From assembly GCF_014651675.1 (NCBI RefSeq), contig NZ_BMXI01000012.1:1-64000 (forward strand): a stretch of DNA of 64,000 bases. Reading direction: 5' to 3'. A program made the translations under genes and the position numbers. This document shows positions 36,103 through 44,847 of the stretch, in pieces. The notes below the pieces were generated by a model that saw nothing but the letters and a program-made list of their open reading frames with translations, did not search any database and was not told the origin of the DNA. Positions within the stretch are counted from its first letter, which is position 1, and every line of letters starts with the position of its first letter. This DNA is from Roseibacillus persicicus (GTDB taxonomy: Bacteria > Verrucomicrobiota > Verrucomicrobiia > Verrucomicrobiales > Akkermansiaceae).

Positions 36103-36597
36103 ATGATGAAAGTCATTTGCCCCCAAGTCTCTGCCGTTCTACTCGGCGCATCATCACCACTCGTTTACGGTGAGAAGAATCCTTCGGCAGAATTGAGCGA
36201 GAGCACCATTCTGAGCGGGAGTCACTTTTCCAAAGGAAGTCGGGTGGACTTTTCCTTCGTAGAGGGAAAGCTCATTTACCTCATCATAACTCGCTCTTCG
36301 CAATCGACCATGGCGGTTTCAGCTTGGACCCCTGGCAAGTTCGTTCTCTCTCCTCCAGATTTGGGAGCCCTTGACTTTCGATATTCAGATGACTCCGCCA
36401 CAGTAGGAAAATCATCTTATTCATTAAAGGAGGGGCGAGTCTTACTCGTTACTTTTGAGCCTGGCAAAAGCAGTGCGGAACAAATCAACGCTGAGTTCAA
36501 TTGGGAGGGTGGACAGATTTCCACATTTCTCGAAAAGCGCTTGATGAATCTCAGCAAAGAAAGCCCAAAATTCGGGGCCTTTCTAGCCCCTCAATGA
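36103..36597 (+). CDS. Hypothetical protein, possibly exported
   Basis: A 164-residue protein I do not recognise. The N terminus ('MMKVICPQVSAVLLGASSPLVYG') is a weak signal-peptide candidate. The rest looks beta-rich with alternating hydrophobic residues ('SRVDFSFVEGKLIYLIITRS', 'GRVLLVTFEPGKSSAEQI'). It lies 36 bases after the FHA protein gene on the same strand and converges on trkH about 100 bases later. Confidence 0.6.
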   Translation: MMKVICPQVSAVLLGASSPLVYGEKNPSAELSESTILSGSHFSKGSRVDFSFVEGKLIYLIITRSSQSTMAVSAWTPGKFVLSPPDLGALDFRYSDDSATVGKSSYSLKEGRVLLVTFEPGKSSAEQINAEFNWEGGQISTFLEKRLMNLSKESPKFGAFLAPQ

Positions 36598-36699
36598 AGA
36601 CCGTAGAGGAGCCGCCACTCATTCGCCTCTCCAAGGATTCGGAGCTTCAGGTAATAATGAAACGGACCTCTCTCAGTGCCCTCCGTCTCCGTCTGCCCG

Positions 36700-38181
36700 C
36701 TAGAACTTACGCCACGCAGCGGGGACGAAGAGAACCAGAAAAGCAAAAATCTCCAAGCGCCCCATCACCATGAGCAAAGCGAGATAGATCTGAGTGGGTT
36801 GCCGCAGATGGCTGAAATTGTCGGTTGGACCCACATCGCCAAATCCAGGTCCAATATTCGACAGCGTGGTTAGAACCGCTGCCACTGTTGTCTCGAAGTC
36901 CACCCCATGAGCGGTTTCCAGAATGGCAACAACCATCATCGAGACAATCGCAATGAACCAGAAGAGTGCCACGAAGAGAACCGTTTGCGCCCGGCTCTGG
37001 TCGTTGATCGAATTCCCATTTACATGAAGGCGGAAGACCTGATGAGGGCGAAAGGCTTGGATAATTTCCTGATGAACGGAACGAACTAACAAGATCACGC
37101 GGCTCACCTTCGCCCCCCCCGCAGTCGAGCCCGCGCACCCTCCCATCAACATCAGCCCCAGGATAATGAAGTGGGTTCCTACCGGCCATTGCTCGAAGTC
37201 CGCAGTGCCATACCCTGTGGAGGATACGATGGAAACTACCGTAAAGATGGCTCCCCGGAAGCTCTCCCCCAACTCCCGTCCGCCCAAGACATACTTGATC
37301 GCCACAATACCAATCACCGAGAGCACGATGAGGATGAGATACCATTTCCCCTCCTCCTCGTTCCGCAACCGCTTCCAATTGCGCTGGATGATCACCACGT
37401 AGACTAGGAAACTGATACTGCCGAGTAGCATGAAAAGGGTCAGCCACATCTCAATGGCCAGCCCAGTACGCCATCCGGAAAAATACCCGATACTCTCGTT
37501 GTGATTGGAGAATCCTCCAGTGGAAAGACAGGTCATGGCATGCGAGACAGCATCGAACCAAGACATCCCGAGCGCCTTGAGCCCAAAGAGACAAACCAAA
37601 GTAAGCGCCAGATAGATCTTCCAAAGCAAAAGAGCGGTATCGCGAATTTTCGCATTGGAAACCTCCGCCGCTTCGAACGAAGACTCATTGCGGAAGAGCG
37701 ACTTGGTCCCGGCTCCCAAACTCGACAGGAGGGCGACGAAAAGAACCAGAATCCCCAAACCACCCAGCCATTGGGATATGGACCGCCAGAGGAGTATCCC
37801 ACGCGGCCACTCACTCAAATCAGCAATTACGGTCGACCCCGTGGTGGTCAACCCGGAGACGGATTCGAAAAAAGCTCCAGCCACCGTTAGACCGGGTTCG
37901 GCCAGAAGGAACGGGATGGAGCCGATGACTCCCGAGGCGAGCCAACCAACCCCCACGATCAAAACCCCCTCGCGACGGGGAATCCGATCATACTTTCCGC
38001 GACCGAAGAAAACCAACAACAAGCCGAACAGCAAAGCGGTGGAAGTAGCCGTCCCCAGAGCAAAAGAGGACGAGTCCCCGATTCCCACGTCAAAGACGGC
38101 AAAGAGAAAGCAGACCAGAAGAGCCAAACTCTCCATCATCAATAAGAGTCCGAGCACTCTCGCCAGCAGCTTGTAATTCAC
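36700..38181 (-). CDS. trkH: Trk-type potassium uptake protein TrkH
   Basis: A 493-residue membrane protein with a GTG start. It shows the fourfold pore repeat of TrkH/KtrB: 'SGLTTTGSTVIADL', 'TCLSTGGFSNHNES', 'IVSSTGYGTADFEQ' and 'TTLSNIGPGFGDVG', where each central Gly lines the selectivity filter. About ten membrane helices are visible. TrkH imports K+ with a TrkA ring on the cytoplasmic side; no trkA is in the window. The gene stands alone between the FHA operon (convergent) and a divergent small membrane protein gene. Confidence 0.95.
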   Translation of the reverse strand: MNYKLLARVLGLLLMMESLALLVCFLFAVFDVGIGDSSSFALGTATSTALLFGLLLVFFGRGKYDRIPRREGVLIVGVGWLASGVIGSIPFLLAEPGLTVAGAFFESVSGLTTTGSTVIADLSEWPRGILLWRSISQWLGGLGILVLFVALLSSLGAGTKSLFRNESSFEAAEVSNAKIRDTALLLWKIYLALTLVCLFGLKALGMSWFDAVSHAMTCLSTGGFSNHNESIGYFSGWRTGLAIEMWLTLFMLLGSISFLVYVVIIQRNWKRLRNEEEGKWYLILIVLSVIGIVAIKYVLGGRELGESFRGAIFTVVSIVSSTGYGTADFEQWPVGTHFIILGLMLMGGCAGSTAGGAKVSRVILLVRSVHQEIIQAFRPHQVFRLHVNGNSINDQSRAQTVLFVALFWFIAIVSMMVVAILETAHGVDFETTVAAVLTTLSNIGPGFGDVGPTDNFSHLRQPTQIYLALLMVMGRLEIFAFLVLFVPAAWRKF

Positions 38182-38359
38182 TGCCGCTATCCAAGCGTAT
38201 CAGCCTCAAATCCCAATCCAAAAGATTGCCACCCTATCGCCCTCTTCTCCCGGAAGACCCTCCGGTAACAAGTCAGCCTCCCCGCTCCCACCGGACGACG
38301 AAAACAGGAAATAAACGTGCAACTTTTCCCATTAGATGGTGTTTTTATGGGCAAGAACG

Positions 38360-38785
38360 ATGAGCAAGTCCGATAAATCAACCCATTCCCCCGCTCCCGA
38401 GGATTTTGAACTCTCTCATGATCAGGAGCTTTGGGATTTGCTGGGAAACTCCACCTCGGACGAGGCCAGCCCGCTGTTCAGCCGCAATGTCATGCGCGAG
38501 ATCCGCTTGGAAGAGAGCGAGGCGACGGCAAAAGTCCCGTTCTGGCGCGCTCTGCTGACTCCGCGTTGTCTGGTCCCATCCGCGATGGCTCTCGCTCTCG
38601 TGGTGGCTTGGCCGTCACTCTTTGGTCCTGAGGCGGAAACTGATGCGCAGGCCTCCCACTCCAACGAACTCCCCGCAGAAGTGGTCGAGTCCTTGGAAAT
38701 CTCGCTCGAGTCCGAGCTTCTCATCGCAGCAGCCGACAAGCCCGGCCTCTTCTCCGATGAAGAAGTCATTGCGATGCTTTTCTAG
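38360..38785 (+). CDS. Small single-span membrane protein of unknown function
   Basis: About 141 residues from the ATG at 38360; an in-frame start at 38336 is less likely. A charged cytoplasmic N terminus ('LSHDQELWDLLGNSTSDEA', 'FSRNVMREIRLEE') is followed by one hydrophobic helix ('PSAMALALVVAWPSLFG') and an acidic tail. The layout resembles proteins encoded beside sigma factors in Verrucomicrobiota (anti-sigma-like), but no sigma factor gene is adjacent and no zinc-binding motif is seen. A strong hairpin terminator follows. Confidence 0.6.
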   Translation: MSKSDKSTHSPAPEDFELSHDQELWDLLGNSTSDEASPLFSRNVMREIRLEESEATAKVPFWRALLTPRCLVPSAMALALVVAWPSLFGPEAETDAQASHSNELPAEVVESLEISLESELLIAAADKPGLFSDEEVIAMLF

Positions 38786-38808
38786 GAAACTCCCGCTTTC
38801 CTCTCACT

Positions 38809-38859
38809 CTCCTCAAGAATCCCGCTTTTGAACAATCGGGGTCTTGAGGAGTCTTTCTT
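38809..38859 (+). terminator. Rho-independent terminator
   Basis: CTCCTCAAGA pairs perfectly with TCTTGAGGAG over 10 bases, and an inner CCCG/CGGG extends the stem past a small internal loop. TCTTTCTT follows. It separates the small membrane protein gene from the coiled-coil/OmpA-like gene. Confidence 0.75.
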
Positions 38860-38918
38860 GCAGGGGGCTCGGAGTTCTGCTACTTCCCCCAGCCACGCAA
38901 CACACCTGCATTTCAAAA

Positions 38919-40058
38919 ATGTCCGACGATTCCAATCAATCCCCCTCCAATTCCGGTTCCCAAGTGACTCCGGCTTCCAATCAGAACCTTATCATTGGTC
39001 TGGTTATGGGGGCTGCAATCCTCCTGCTCGTTTTTCTCGTTTTTAATAACCAGAACAATAGCAGCAACAGCAGCAGTGATTACGATGAAGTTGCCGAGTT
39101 GAAAGAACGAATCGCCAACCTCAAACGCGAAGGCAACCAACTTCCCGCTCAACAGAACATGGGAGCAGGTGCCAACAACTACGGAGTCGACCCTCTGAAG
39201 CTCGCCGAAGAGATTTCCACTGAAGCCAACACCCTCGCTGGTCTCATCGGCAACTTCGCTTCTGAAATCCAGACCAAAGAAGCTCTCCTGCAGACCGCAC
39301 GGGACACGGAAACTCTTCTCAACCGCCGCATTCAGGACCTTCAACGGCAGAACAGCGACCTTCTGGCCAATTCCAATGAGGCAGCGAAATTGCGCAACGA
39401 GTTGGAATCTCTGAAGACTCTCTACGACAACGCCCAACGCCAGATTGAGGAGCTGCGCAAACGCCCCGACGTGGCGACCCTCGACGAACTTCGCCGCCAA
39501 AATGATGAGCTGCGGGCCCGCGTGGCGGATCTCAGCGAATTGGACGCTGAAAATGCCCAGCTGCGAGCTGAAGTCCGGCGCCTGCGCAACCTCTTGGATC
39601 GCTCAACCCTCTTTGTTGAAAGCGCCGACGCCCTGCCAGCTCTAGCGCAGAGACTTTTCCGCGAACTGGAACGTCTTGAGGAGTTCAGCCCCGCCGCCTT
39701 GGCCGACCAGTACAAGCGCATCGAGATGGAACTCAATGCCCGTCCCCTTCGTTCGATCAACTTCGAAACCGGCTCCTCCCAGCTCACGAGTGAAAAGGTC
39801 AGCATCATCAAGAACGATCTGCGGGTGACTCACCCCGAGGCTTTTCTCCTCGTAGTTGGCTATGCCTCCAAGACTGGCGAGTTCGAGCTCAATCGCAAGC
39901 TCTCCTCCGACCGGGCCACTTCCGTAGCCTCTCAGGTCAATGCCGACAAAAAGAATACCCAGAGCGTTCGGGCAGTCTTTTTGAACGAAACCAGCCGATT
40001 CTCGAAGGAGCAGGAGACACTCAACCAAATCTGCGAAATCTGGGAAATCCGCCCCTGA
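38919..40058 (+). CDS. Membrane-anchored coiled-coil protein with OmpA-like domain
   Basis: About 379 residues from the ATG at 38919; the in-frame start at 38844 overlaps the terminator and is rejected. A short Asn/Ser-rich N terminus is followed by one membrane helix ('LIIGLVMGAAILLLVFLVF') and an Asn/Ser linker. About 180 residues of heptad-like coiled coil come next. The C-terminal domain of about 110 residues resembles OmpA/MotB peptidoglycan-binding domains ('INFETGSSQLTSEKVSIIKN', 'GYASKTGEFELNRKLSSDRA'); the usual Asp before the Gly is Ser here but the Arg is kept. It may span from inner membrane to cell wall. ruvC follows directly. Confidence 0.75.
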   Translation: MSDDSNQSPSNSGSQVTPASNQNLIIGLVMGAAILLLVFLVFNNQNNSSNSSSDYDEVAELKERIANLKREGNQLPAQQNMGAGANNYGVDPLKLAEEISTEANTLAGLIGNFASEIQTKEALLQTARDTETLLNRRIQDLQRQNSDLLANSNEAAKLRNELESLKTLYDNAQRQIEELRKRPDVATLDELRRQNDELRARVADLSELDAENAQLRAEVRRLRNLLDRSTLFVESADALPALAQRLFRELERLEEFSPAALADQYKRIEMELNARPLRSINFETGSSQLTSEKVSIIKNDLRVTHPEAFLLVVGYASKTGEFELNRKLSSDRATSVASQVNADKKNTQSVRAVFLNETSRFSKEQETLNQICEIWEIRP

Positions 40059-40076
40059 TTGTCCGATTTCTCCGCA

Positions 40077-40580
40077 ATGCGCGTTCTGGCTATCGACCCC
40101 GCGATTCGCAACACTGGTTTTGCGGTCATCGAGGGTGATGCCTATCAACAAAGGGCGCTCGCCTACGACGTTATCACCATCCCACAACGGCTCCCCCAAT
40201 CCCGGGCGCTCGCTGCGGTGCGGACGGGAATTGCGAATCAGATTGAGAAGTGGGAACCCGATGTCGTAGCGGTCGAAGGCATCATCTTCGTCCAGTCACA
40301 CCGCACCGCCATCTCGATGGGGGCCGCCCGCGCCGCCACTCTCATCGCCGCCGCCGACCGGGGACTCCCCATCTACGAGTATGCTCCCCGCAAGGTGAAG
40401 CTTGCGGTGGTGGGAAAAGGTTCGGCCGACAAAGCGCAAGTTGCCTTCATGGTGCGCGCTCTGCTCGGTCTCTCGGAAACTCCCCCTGCGGACGCGGCCG
40501 ATGCTCTCGCCATTGCGCTGGCGCATCTTTACGCCTCCGACCCGCTCAAAGCGAAAGCGCTCGAGCGAAAGGAAATCTAA
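40077..40580 (+). CDS. ruvC: Crossover junction endodeoxyribonuclease RuvC
   Basis: Resolves Holliday junctions by paired nicking in the RuvABC complex. From the ATG at 40077 (a TTG at 40059 is in frame) the protein has 167 residues, normal for RuvC. The acidic catalytic residues are seen in 'VLAIDPAIRNTGFAVIE', 'DVVAVEGIIF' and the final 'DAADALAIALAHL', with the family segment 'APRKVKLAVVGKGSADKAQV'. ruvA and ruvB are not in the window. lipB starts 9 bases later. Confidence 0.95.
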   Translation: MRVLAIDPAIRNTGFAVIEGDAYQQRALAYDVITIPQRLPQSRALAAVRTGIANQIEKWEPDVVAVEGIIFVQSHRTAISMGAARAATLIAAADRGLPIYEYAPRKVKLAVVGKGSADKAQVAFMVRALLGLSETPPADAADALAIALAHLYASDPLKAKALERKEI

Positions 40581-40589
40581 CAAGCAACC

Positions 40590-41222
40590 ATGAATCTCGA
40601 ACTCCAGATTCTCGGAACCGATGTCCCCTACTCTGACGCTCTTGAGCTTCAGCAAGAGCTCGTGAGCCAACGATTGGCGGGCGACATTCCGGACACCCTT
40701 CTTCTACTCGAGCACGCTCCAGTCTACACCATCGGTCGCACCCGTGATCAGTCTTCGCTGCAGAATCCCGAGAAGCTTCCCCATACAGTTCACGAGATTT
40801 CGCGCGGAGGACAGGCCACCTATCACGGCCCCGGACAACTTGTCGGTTACCCCATCGTCGACCTCAATCCTCTGGGCAAAGACTTGCACCACTACCTTCG
40901 CGCAATCGAAAACTCGCTCGAGAACTTTTGCCGACACTTCAAGGTCCCAGCCATCCAACGGGAAGGTCTCACTGGCATTTGGGTGGAAGACCGCAAGCTC
41001 GCATCCATCGGGGTTGGCGTGCGCAAGTGGATCACCTACCACGGCTTTGCTCTCAACCTCCGACCCGAATCCCTGGGCCCTTTTGAGGCCATCACTCCCT
41101 GCGGTCTCTCCGGCGTTTCCATGACCTGTCTCACGAAAGAAGGGGCACCTTCGCTCGACCTGCAAGATTGCGCCCGTCACTATCCGGCCTTTCTAGAAAA
41201 AGAACTCGCCTCCCTGACCTAA
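40590..41222 (+). CDS. lipB: Octanoyltransferase LipB
   Basis: Moves the octanoyl group from acyl carrier protein to lipoyl domains, the first step of lipoate synthesis. At 210 residues it has normal length. The signature 'RGGQATYHGPGQLVGYPIVDL' is present, with the catalytic Lys in 'RKLASIGVGVRKWITYHGFA' and the catalytic Cys in 'TPCGLSGVSMTCL'. It is cytoplasmic and probably co-transcribed with ruvC. The partner lipA is not in the window. Confidence 0.96.
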   Translation: MNLELQILGTDVPYSDALELQQELVSQRLAGDIPDTLLLLEHAPVYTIGRTRDQSSLQNPEKLPHTVHEISRGGQATYHGPGQLVGYPIVDLNPLGKDLHHYLRAIENSLENFCRHFKVPAIQREGLTGIWVEDRKLASIGVGVRKWITYHGFALNLRPESLGPFEAITPCGLSGVSMTCLTKEGAPSLDLQDCARHYPAFLEKELASLT

Positions 41223-41379
41223 GACCTGCTTGTCCGAGTCCAAACTGGTGAAGGGCAGCGGGCTCCTCTCTGATAAGGACTGAACTACCTTTTAAATACA
41301 ACGGGCTAGTTAGGTTGCCCAGGGTCAATTATCAGGACCCGCAGTTGCCAAGAACCCGTTCCCTGTGGAGACTCCCACG

Positions 41380-41943
41380 ATGAAGAGCGAACGGGACAAG
41401 ATGCTGGCAGGAGAACTCTATGATGCCCTGGACGCGGAACTCAGAAAAGAACGCAACAGCTGCCGGGACATTCTTTTGAAGCTCAACTCCACTCGCGAGG
41501 ATGAAAAGAAGGAACGCAAGCGCCTCCTAGCCGAACTTTTCGGAAAGAAAACGGTCGCTTGGATTCAGCCCCCCTTTTTCTGCGATTACGGCACCAACAT
41601 CGAGCTCGGAAGCAACGTCTTTTTCAACTTCAACTGCGTGGTGCTCGATTGCGCAAAGGTCACCATTGGTGACAACACGCTCTTTGCTCCTGCGGTCCAA
41701 ATCTACACCGCCACTCACCCTACCGACGCCGACGAACGTCGTAGTGGGCTGGAGTTCGCCAAGCCAATCACCATCGGGTCCGACGTCTGGGTCGGTGGCG
41801 GAGCAATTATATGCCCGGGCGTCAGCATTGGAGACCGCTCGATCATCGGTGCGGGCAGCGTGGTCACCCGTGACGTCCCCAGCGACGTCGTGGTTGCTGG
41901 GAATCCCGCCCGGGCGATTCGCGAATTGCAGCCGAAAGGCTAG
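41380..41943 (+). CDS. Maltose/galactoside O-acetyltransferase-type hexapeptide transferase
   Basis: About 187 residues from the ATG at 41380 (a GTG at 41365 is in frame). The N-terminal Mac domain is seen as 'DKMLAGELYDALDAELRKER', and the left-handed beta-helix of hexapeptide repeats follows ('NIELGSNVFFNFNCVVLDCA', 'ITIGSDVWVGGGAIICPGVS', 'IIGAGSVVTRDVPSDVVVAG'). The catalytic His is in 'IYTATHPTD'. It acetylates a sugar with acetyl-CoA, probably in detoxification or polysaccharide modification. It is convergent with the coiled-coil gene at 41980. Confidence 0.9.
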   Translation: MKSERDKMLAGELYDALDAELRKERNSCRDILLKLNSTREDEKKERKRLLAELFGKKTVAWIQPPFFCDYGTNIELGSNVFFNFNCVVLDCAKVTIGDNTLFAPAVQIYTATHPTDADERRSGLEFAKPITIGSDVWVGGGAIICPGVSIGDRSIIGAGSVVTRDVPSDVVVAGNPARAIRELQPKG

Positions 41944-41979
41944 CTAGCGGCCAACCAAAGGCTTGCGCCTCAGGTTTGA

Positions 41980-42954
41980 TCAATCGCGCTCGAGGCGGCG
42001 AAGATCGCTTTCGACTTGGCTAAGCTCTTTTTCCAAGGCTCTGATATTGTCCTCTTGAATCCGCAGCCCCGCATTGAGCTTCTCAGCTGAAGCCTCGGCC
42101 TTTTGGGCGCTATTCGAGTGACTGGAAGTATTGCCACGAGCACGAGCTTCGTTGGCCTTTTGGCGGTAATCGCGGGCTTTTCCACGAAGAATGGTCACTT
42201 TCGCACGAGCGTTTTCTACTTCCACTTTTTTAGCGCTGATCGCTTTCTTGATGCGGCTGAGTGACTTTTTCAATTCCATCTCACGGAGCTCCTTGCTTCG
42301 GCTGGCACGCACGACAGCGGCGGCTTCACTCCGCTGCTTGCGGGCTTCATCCAATTTTGCCTGCGCGACCTCGAGCTCCCCTTCTCCAATTTGGAAACGA
42401 TCCCGCCAACTCTGGGGTAGCTCGTCCCAAGTCGCCGTCGAACTCCCGAATTCAGTGGTGAAACGAACCTTGTTCGTCTGCAGCTCTTTGATCTCAGCTT
42501 TCTTCAGTACTTTGCCATTGGTCAGCTCAATTTCGTCGAAGGTTTCTCCAATCGCTCGCTGGCGTTCGTAGAGACGGTATTCATCGCGGTAGGCCAACTG
42601 GTCCTCGCCGAATTTGACAATTTCTTCCTTAGCCTGCTCGATCTCTTCTTCAAGAGTCGCTTTTTTCTCCTCCAAGAGCTCGAAGGTTTTCTCAGCAACA
42701 GCCAATTTCTTGGCGACTTCCTGATTTCGCTTTTGCTCCACAATGGTCTTCTCGGTGCGCTCAATCTCATCTTCCAGAGAGAAGATTTCCAAGCTTTGCT
42801 CCGAGACCTCATCCTTCAAAGCCGCCGCGGCATCCCCGTTCAAACGAGGATCGAAGACAGCCATTGAGAGCCCTCCGAAGGCACATAGGACCACTAAACC
42901 TAACACCACTCCAATGACTCCCGGAGAGCGCGCACTATCAAAAAAACCAGACAT
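41980..42954 (-). CDS. Membrane-anchored coiled-coil protein with embedded beta motif
   Basis: A 324-residue protein with a short cytoplasmic start, one membrane helix at about residues 13-33, then long Glu/Lys/Ala-rich coiled coil to the C terminus. At about residues 144-190 the coil is interrupted by a small beta segment ('LTNGKVLKKAEIKELQTNKV', then 'ATWDELPQSWRDRFQI'). Segments of this pattern recur inside many secreted Verrucomicrobiota proteins. No enzymatic motif is seen. It lies 29 bases after a small coiled-coil lipoprotein gene on the same strand; the pair may form an envelope complex. Confidence 0.7.
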   Translation of the reverse strand: MSGFFDSARSPGVIGVVLGLVVLCAFGGLSMAVFDPRLNGDAAAALKDEVSEQSLEIFSLEDEIERTEKTIVEQKRNQEVAKKLAVAEKTFELLEEKKATLEEEIEQAKEEIVKFGEDQLAYRDEYRLYERQRAIGETFDEIELTNGKVLKKAEIKELQTNKVRFTTEFGSSTATWDELPQSWRDRFQIGEGELEVAQAKLDEARKQRSEAAAVVRASRSKELREMELKKSLSRIKKAISAKKVEVENARAKVTILRGKARDYRQKANEARARGNTSSHSNSAQKAEASAEKLNAGLRIQEDNIRALEKELSQVESDLRRLERD

Positions 42955-42983
42955 AATTCTTATTCTATTCGAGCTTCAAAAAT

Positions 42984-43310
42984 CTATAGTCCCACCGGAT
43001 ACTTTGCCTTGTAATCGTTGAAGGCTTTTTCGGCCTTCTCACGATCCTTATGCAATTGCTCAAGTTCGCTTTCCAGATCCGAAATCACTCCCTTCAAGTC
43101 CCCGATTGCATACTCCTCCTCCTCCAGCAGGCGAGAGAGGTCCTTCGACCAGTTGGCATCCAACTTCACTTTAACCATTGCCAACTCAGCACGAAGAGCT
43201 TGGATTCGTCGCTCCTGCTCACGGCTTTGAGTTACCAATTCTTCATCTTTGCACGAAACGAGGAGCGGAATCGCCAGCGCGGTTAGCAAAACAAATAGAC
43301 GGGCACACAT
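42984..43310 (-). CDS. Small coiled-coil lipoprotein
   Basis: A 108-residue protein with a lipoprotein signal peptide: hydrophobic stretch, then lipobox LVSC with the acylated Cys at about residue 20. The mature part is almost entirely coiled coil with Glu/Lys/Leu heptads ('SREQERRIQALRAELAMVKV', 'VISDLESELEQLHKDREKAE'). The size and layout recall Lpp-like or cell-wall spacer lipoproteins, but no C-terminal Lys anchor is evident. It is upstream of, and probably co-transcribed with, the larger coiled-coil gene. Confidence 0.75.
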   Translation of the reverse strand: MCARLFVLLTALAIPLLVSCKDEELVTQSREQERRIQALRAELAMVKVKLDANWSKDLSRLLEEEEYAIGDLKGVISDLESELEQLHKDREKAEKAFNDYKAKYPVGL

Positions 43311-43661
43311 GCGGGCACCCTATTTCGACAAGAGACGAAAAGCCAAGCTTAATGAATGGCAAAACACACAAAAAGACATGACAAGTTCGTGACTTTAAAA
43401 ATGAACAAAGAATAGAATCGGAGCTCTTTCCCAACTACGCAAAACCTTTGTTTCCGCGGCTTTCTGTTCTTTTGGTTTTTTAAAGAAAAAAGCACATTAT
43501 CGAGCAGATTGCGTTCCAACTCAGGAAAGCGGCACGCGCAGCCACTCGGGAGGATGACACTCTCTCGGAGTAGCTGAACTTCCCAGAAAGGTTCGCTGCC
43601 ACTCGACAAGCGGACTTCGCCCTTTTCAAGTGGGTTCCAACTCGTCACTTTCTCTCTCAAC
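43311..43661. other. Intergenic region before the DUF5069-like gene
   Basis: These 351 bases lie between divergent genes. A minus-strand open frame across them (43349-43687) looks non-coding: Cys/Phe-rich, no family resemblance, and overlapping the next gene start. An AT-rich patch has TTGGTT (43472-43477) and CATTAT (43495-43500) separated by 17 bases, a weak plus-strand promoter candidate. Confidence 0.4.
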
Positions 43662-44174
43662 ATGACTTGGGACGAACAATTTCTCACTCTTTTCGAACGC
43701 TGCCTGAAACGCTATCAGGGAGGCGATTCCGACTTCAACGCATACTACTCCGACTCCGACTTGGCTTTTTTGAAGTCAATTGGATACAAGCCGCGCGAGC
43801 TCTTTGACTTTGTGGAAGACCTGGTGGACGAGGGGCAGCCGGCAGCTTCCACGGCTCTTCTCGTTGCTGCCGTTCGGCGCGACTATCTCCTCGTGGTGCA
43901 GAATGGAGAACACTCCGACCACGAAATCACCTCCCAAGATCTGCCGACTTTTGGCGACGAATTGGAAGGCATGACCTACCTGCCGCGCATCATCAAGAAG
44001 GCTGAACACAAGCTGCGGGGTGAGCTCGACCCCAACATTATGTATGGCTGTGGAGGCGATCGGAACTTTCTGCGCAAGAACGGCAATATCCACCCCGCCG
44101 ATTTCCTGCGAAATGTTTGGGCTGCCGATGGCGACAATTCCAAAATCGCGGCCTACGTCCGTTCGCACTCCTAA
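43662..44174 (+). CDS. DUF5069-like protein
   Basis: A 170-residue cytoplasmic protein. The C-terminal half resembles DUF5069, a family common in Verrucomicrobiota and Planctomycetota ('MTYLPRIIKKAEHKLRGELD', 'NIHPADFLRNVWAADGDNSK'). The N-terminal half ('FERCLKRYQGGDSDFNAYYS', 'KSIGYKPRELFDFVEDLVDE') is helical and differs from what I recall of that family. The function is unknown. It lies 12 bases before a Nudix-like gene and is probably co-transcribed with it. Confidence 0.65.
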   Translation: MTWDEQFLTLFERCLKRYQGGDSDFNAYYSDSDLAFLKSIGYKPRELFDFVEDLVDEGQPAASTALLVAAVRRDYLLVVQNGEHSDHEITSQDLPTFGDELEGMTYLPRIIKKAEHKLRGELDPNIMYGCGGDRNFLRKNGNIHPADFLRNVWAADGDNSKIAAYVRSHS

Positions 44175-44186
44175 CCCGGACTTTTT

Positions 44187-44801
44187 ATGTCAAAATATCA
44201 GGGCGAACAAATTCTCGTGGTTCCTCGTTCACTCTTCGACGAGCTGGGTGACTTCCAAGGGTTCAACTCCGACTGGAGCCACTATGTGGATACCCTTCTC
44301 AATCCGAAGAACAACTTCTTCATGGACCGCGCGGAGGCGGAGGAAGACCCCACCCACAAGCAGATCATCCCCTACTGCGTCTTTCATCACGAAGGCCAGG
44401 TGCTCCATTACACGCGGGGCAAATCCTCGGGCGAGTCGCGGCTTCATGCCCAAGGGTCGGTCGGGGTCGGTGGACACATCAACCCCATCGATGCCGGCGA
44501 GCAACATCTGGGGCAGGCCACCTATTATGCTGCAGTTGATCGTGAGATCGACGAGGAGCTCAATATCGCTGGCGACTTCAGCAATCGCATCGTGGGACTG
44601 ATTAACGACGACTCCAATCCCGTGGGACAGGTTCACCTGGGCATCGTGCATTTGGTCGACCTGGAAAGCTCCGAAGTCGCCTCCAATGAAGATGCTTTGG
44701 CCAATCTGGCCTTTCAATCTGAAGAGCGACTCTTAGGTGAGCTTTTCCCTCATCTGGAAACTTGGTCCGCCCATTGCGTGAAAGCTCTTTTCGGCAAGTA
44801 A
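44187..44801 (+). CDS. Nudix-like hydrolase
   Basis: A 204-residue protein with a Nudix-type box: 'GVGGHINPID', then 'AAVDREIDEELNI' matching the REUXEE core that binds the metal ion and diphosphate. The N-terminal part ('QILVVPRSLFDELGDFQGFN', 'IIPYCVFHHEGQVLHYTRGK') occurs in a group of predicted phosphoesterases of similar length. The substrate, some nucleoside diphosphate derivative, is unknown. It converges on uvrC. Confidence 0.8.
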   Translation: MSKYQGEQILVVPRSLFDELGDFQGFNSDWSHYVDTLLNPKNNFFMDRAEAEEDPTHKQIIPYCVFHHEGQVLHYTRGKSSGESRLHAQGSVGVGGHINPIDAGEQHLGQATYYAAVDREIDEELNIAGDFSNRIVGLINDDSNPVGQVHLGIVHLVDLESSEVASNEDALANLAFQSEERLLGELFPHLETWSAHCVKALFGK

Positions 44802-44847
44802 ACGGAGAAGAAATTCCATAATGCCGGGCGTTGCGATGGGCCCCATG

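Noticed and set aside
43349-43687. Minus-strand frame of 112 codons in the gap before the DUF5069-like gene
   Set aside because: Composition looks non-coding and it overlaps the start of a better-supported gene.
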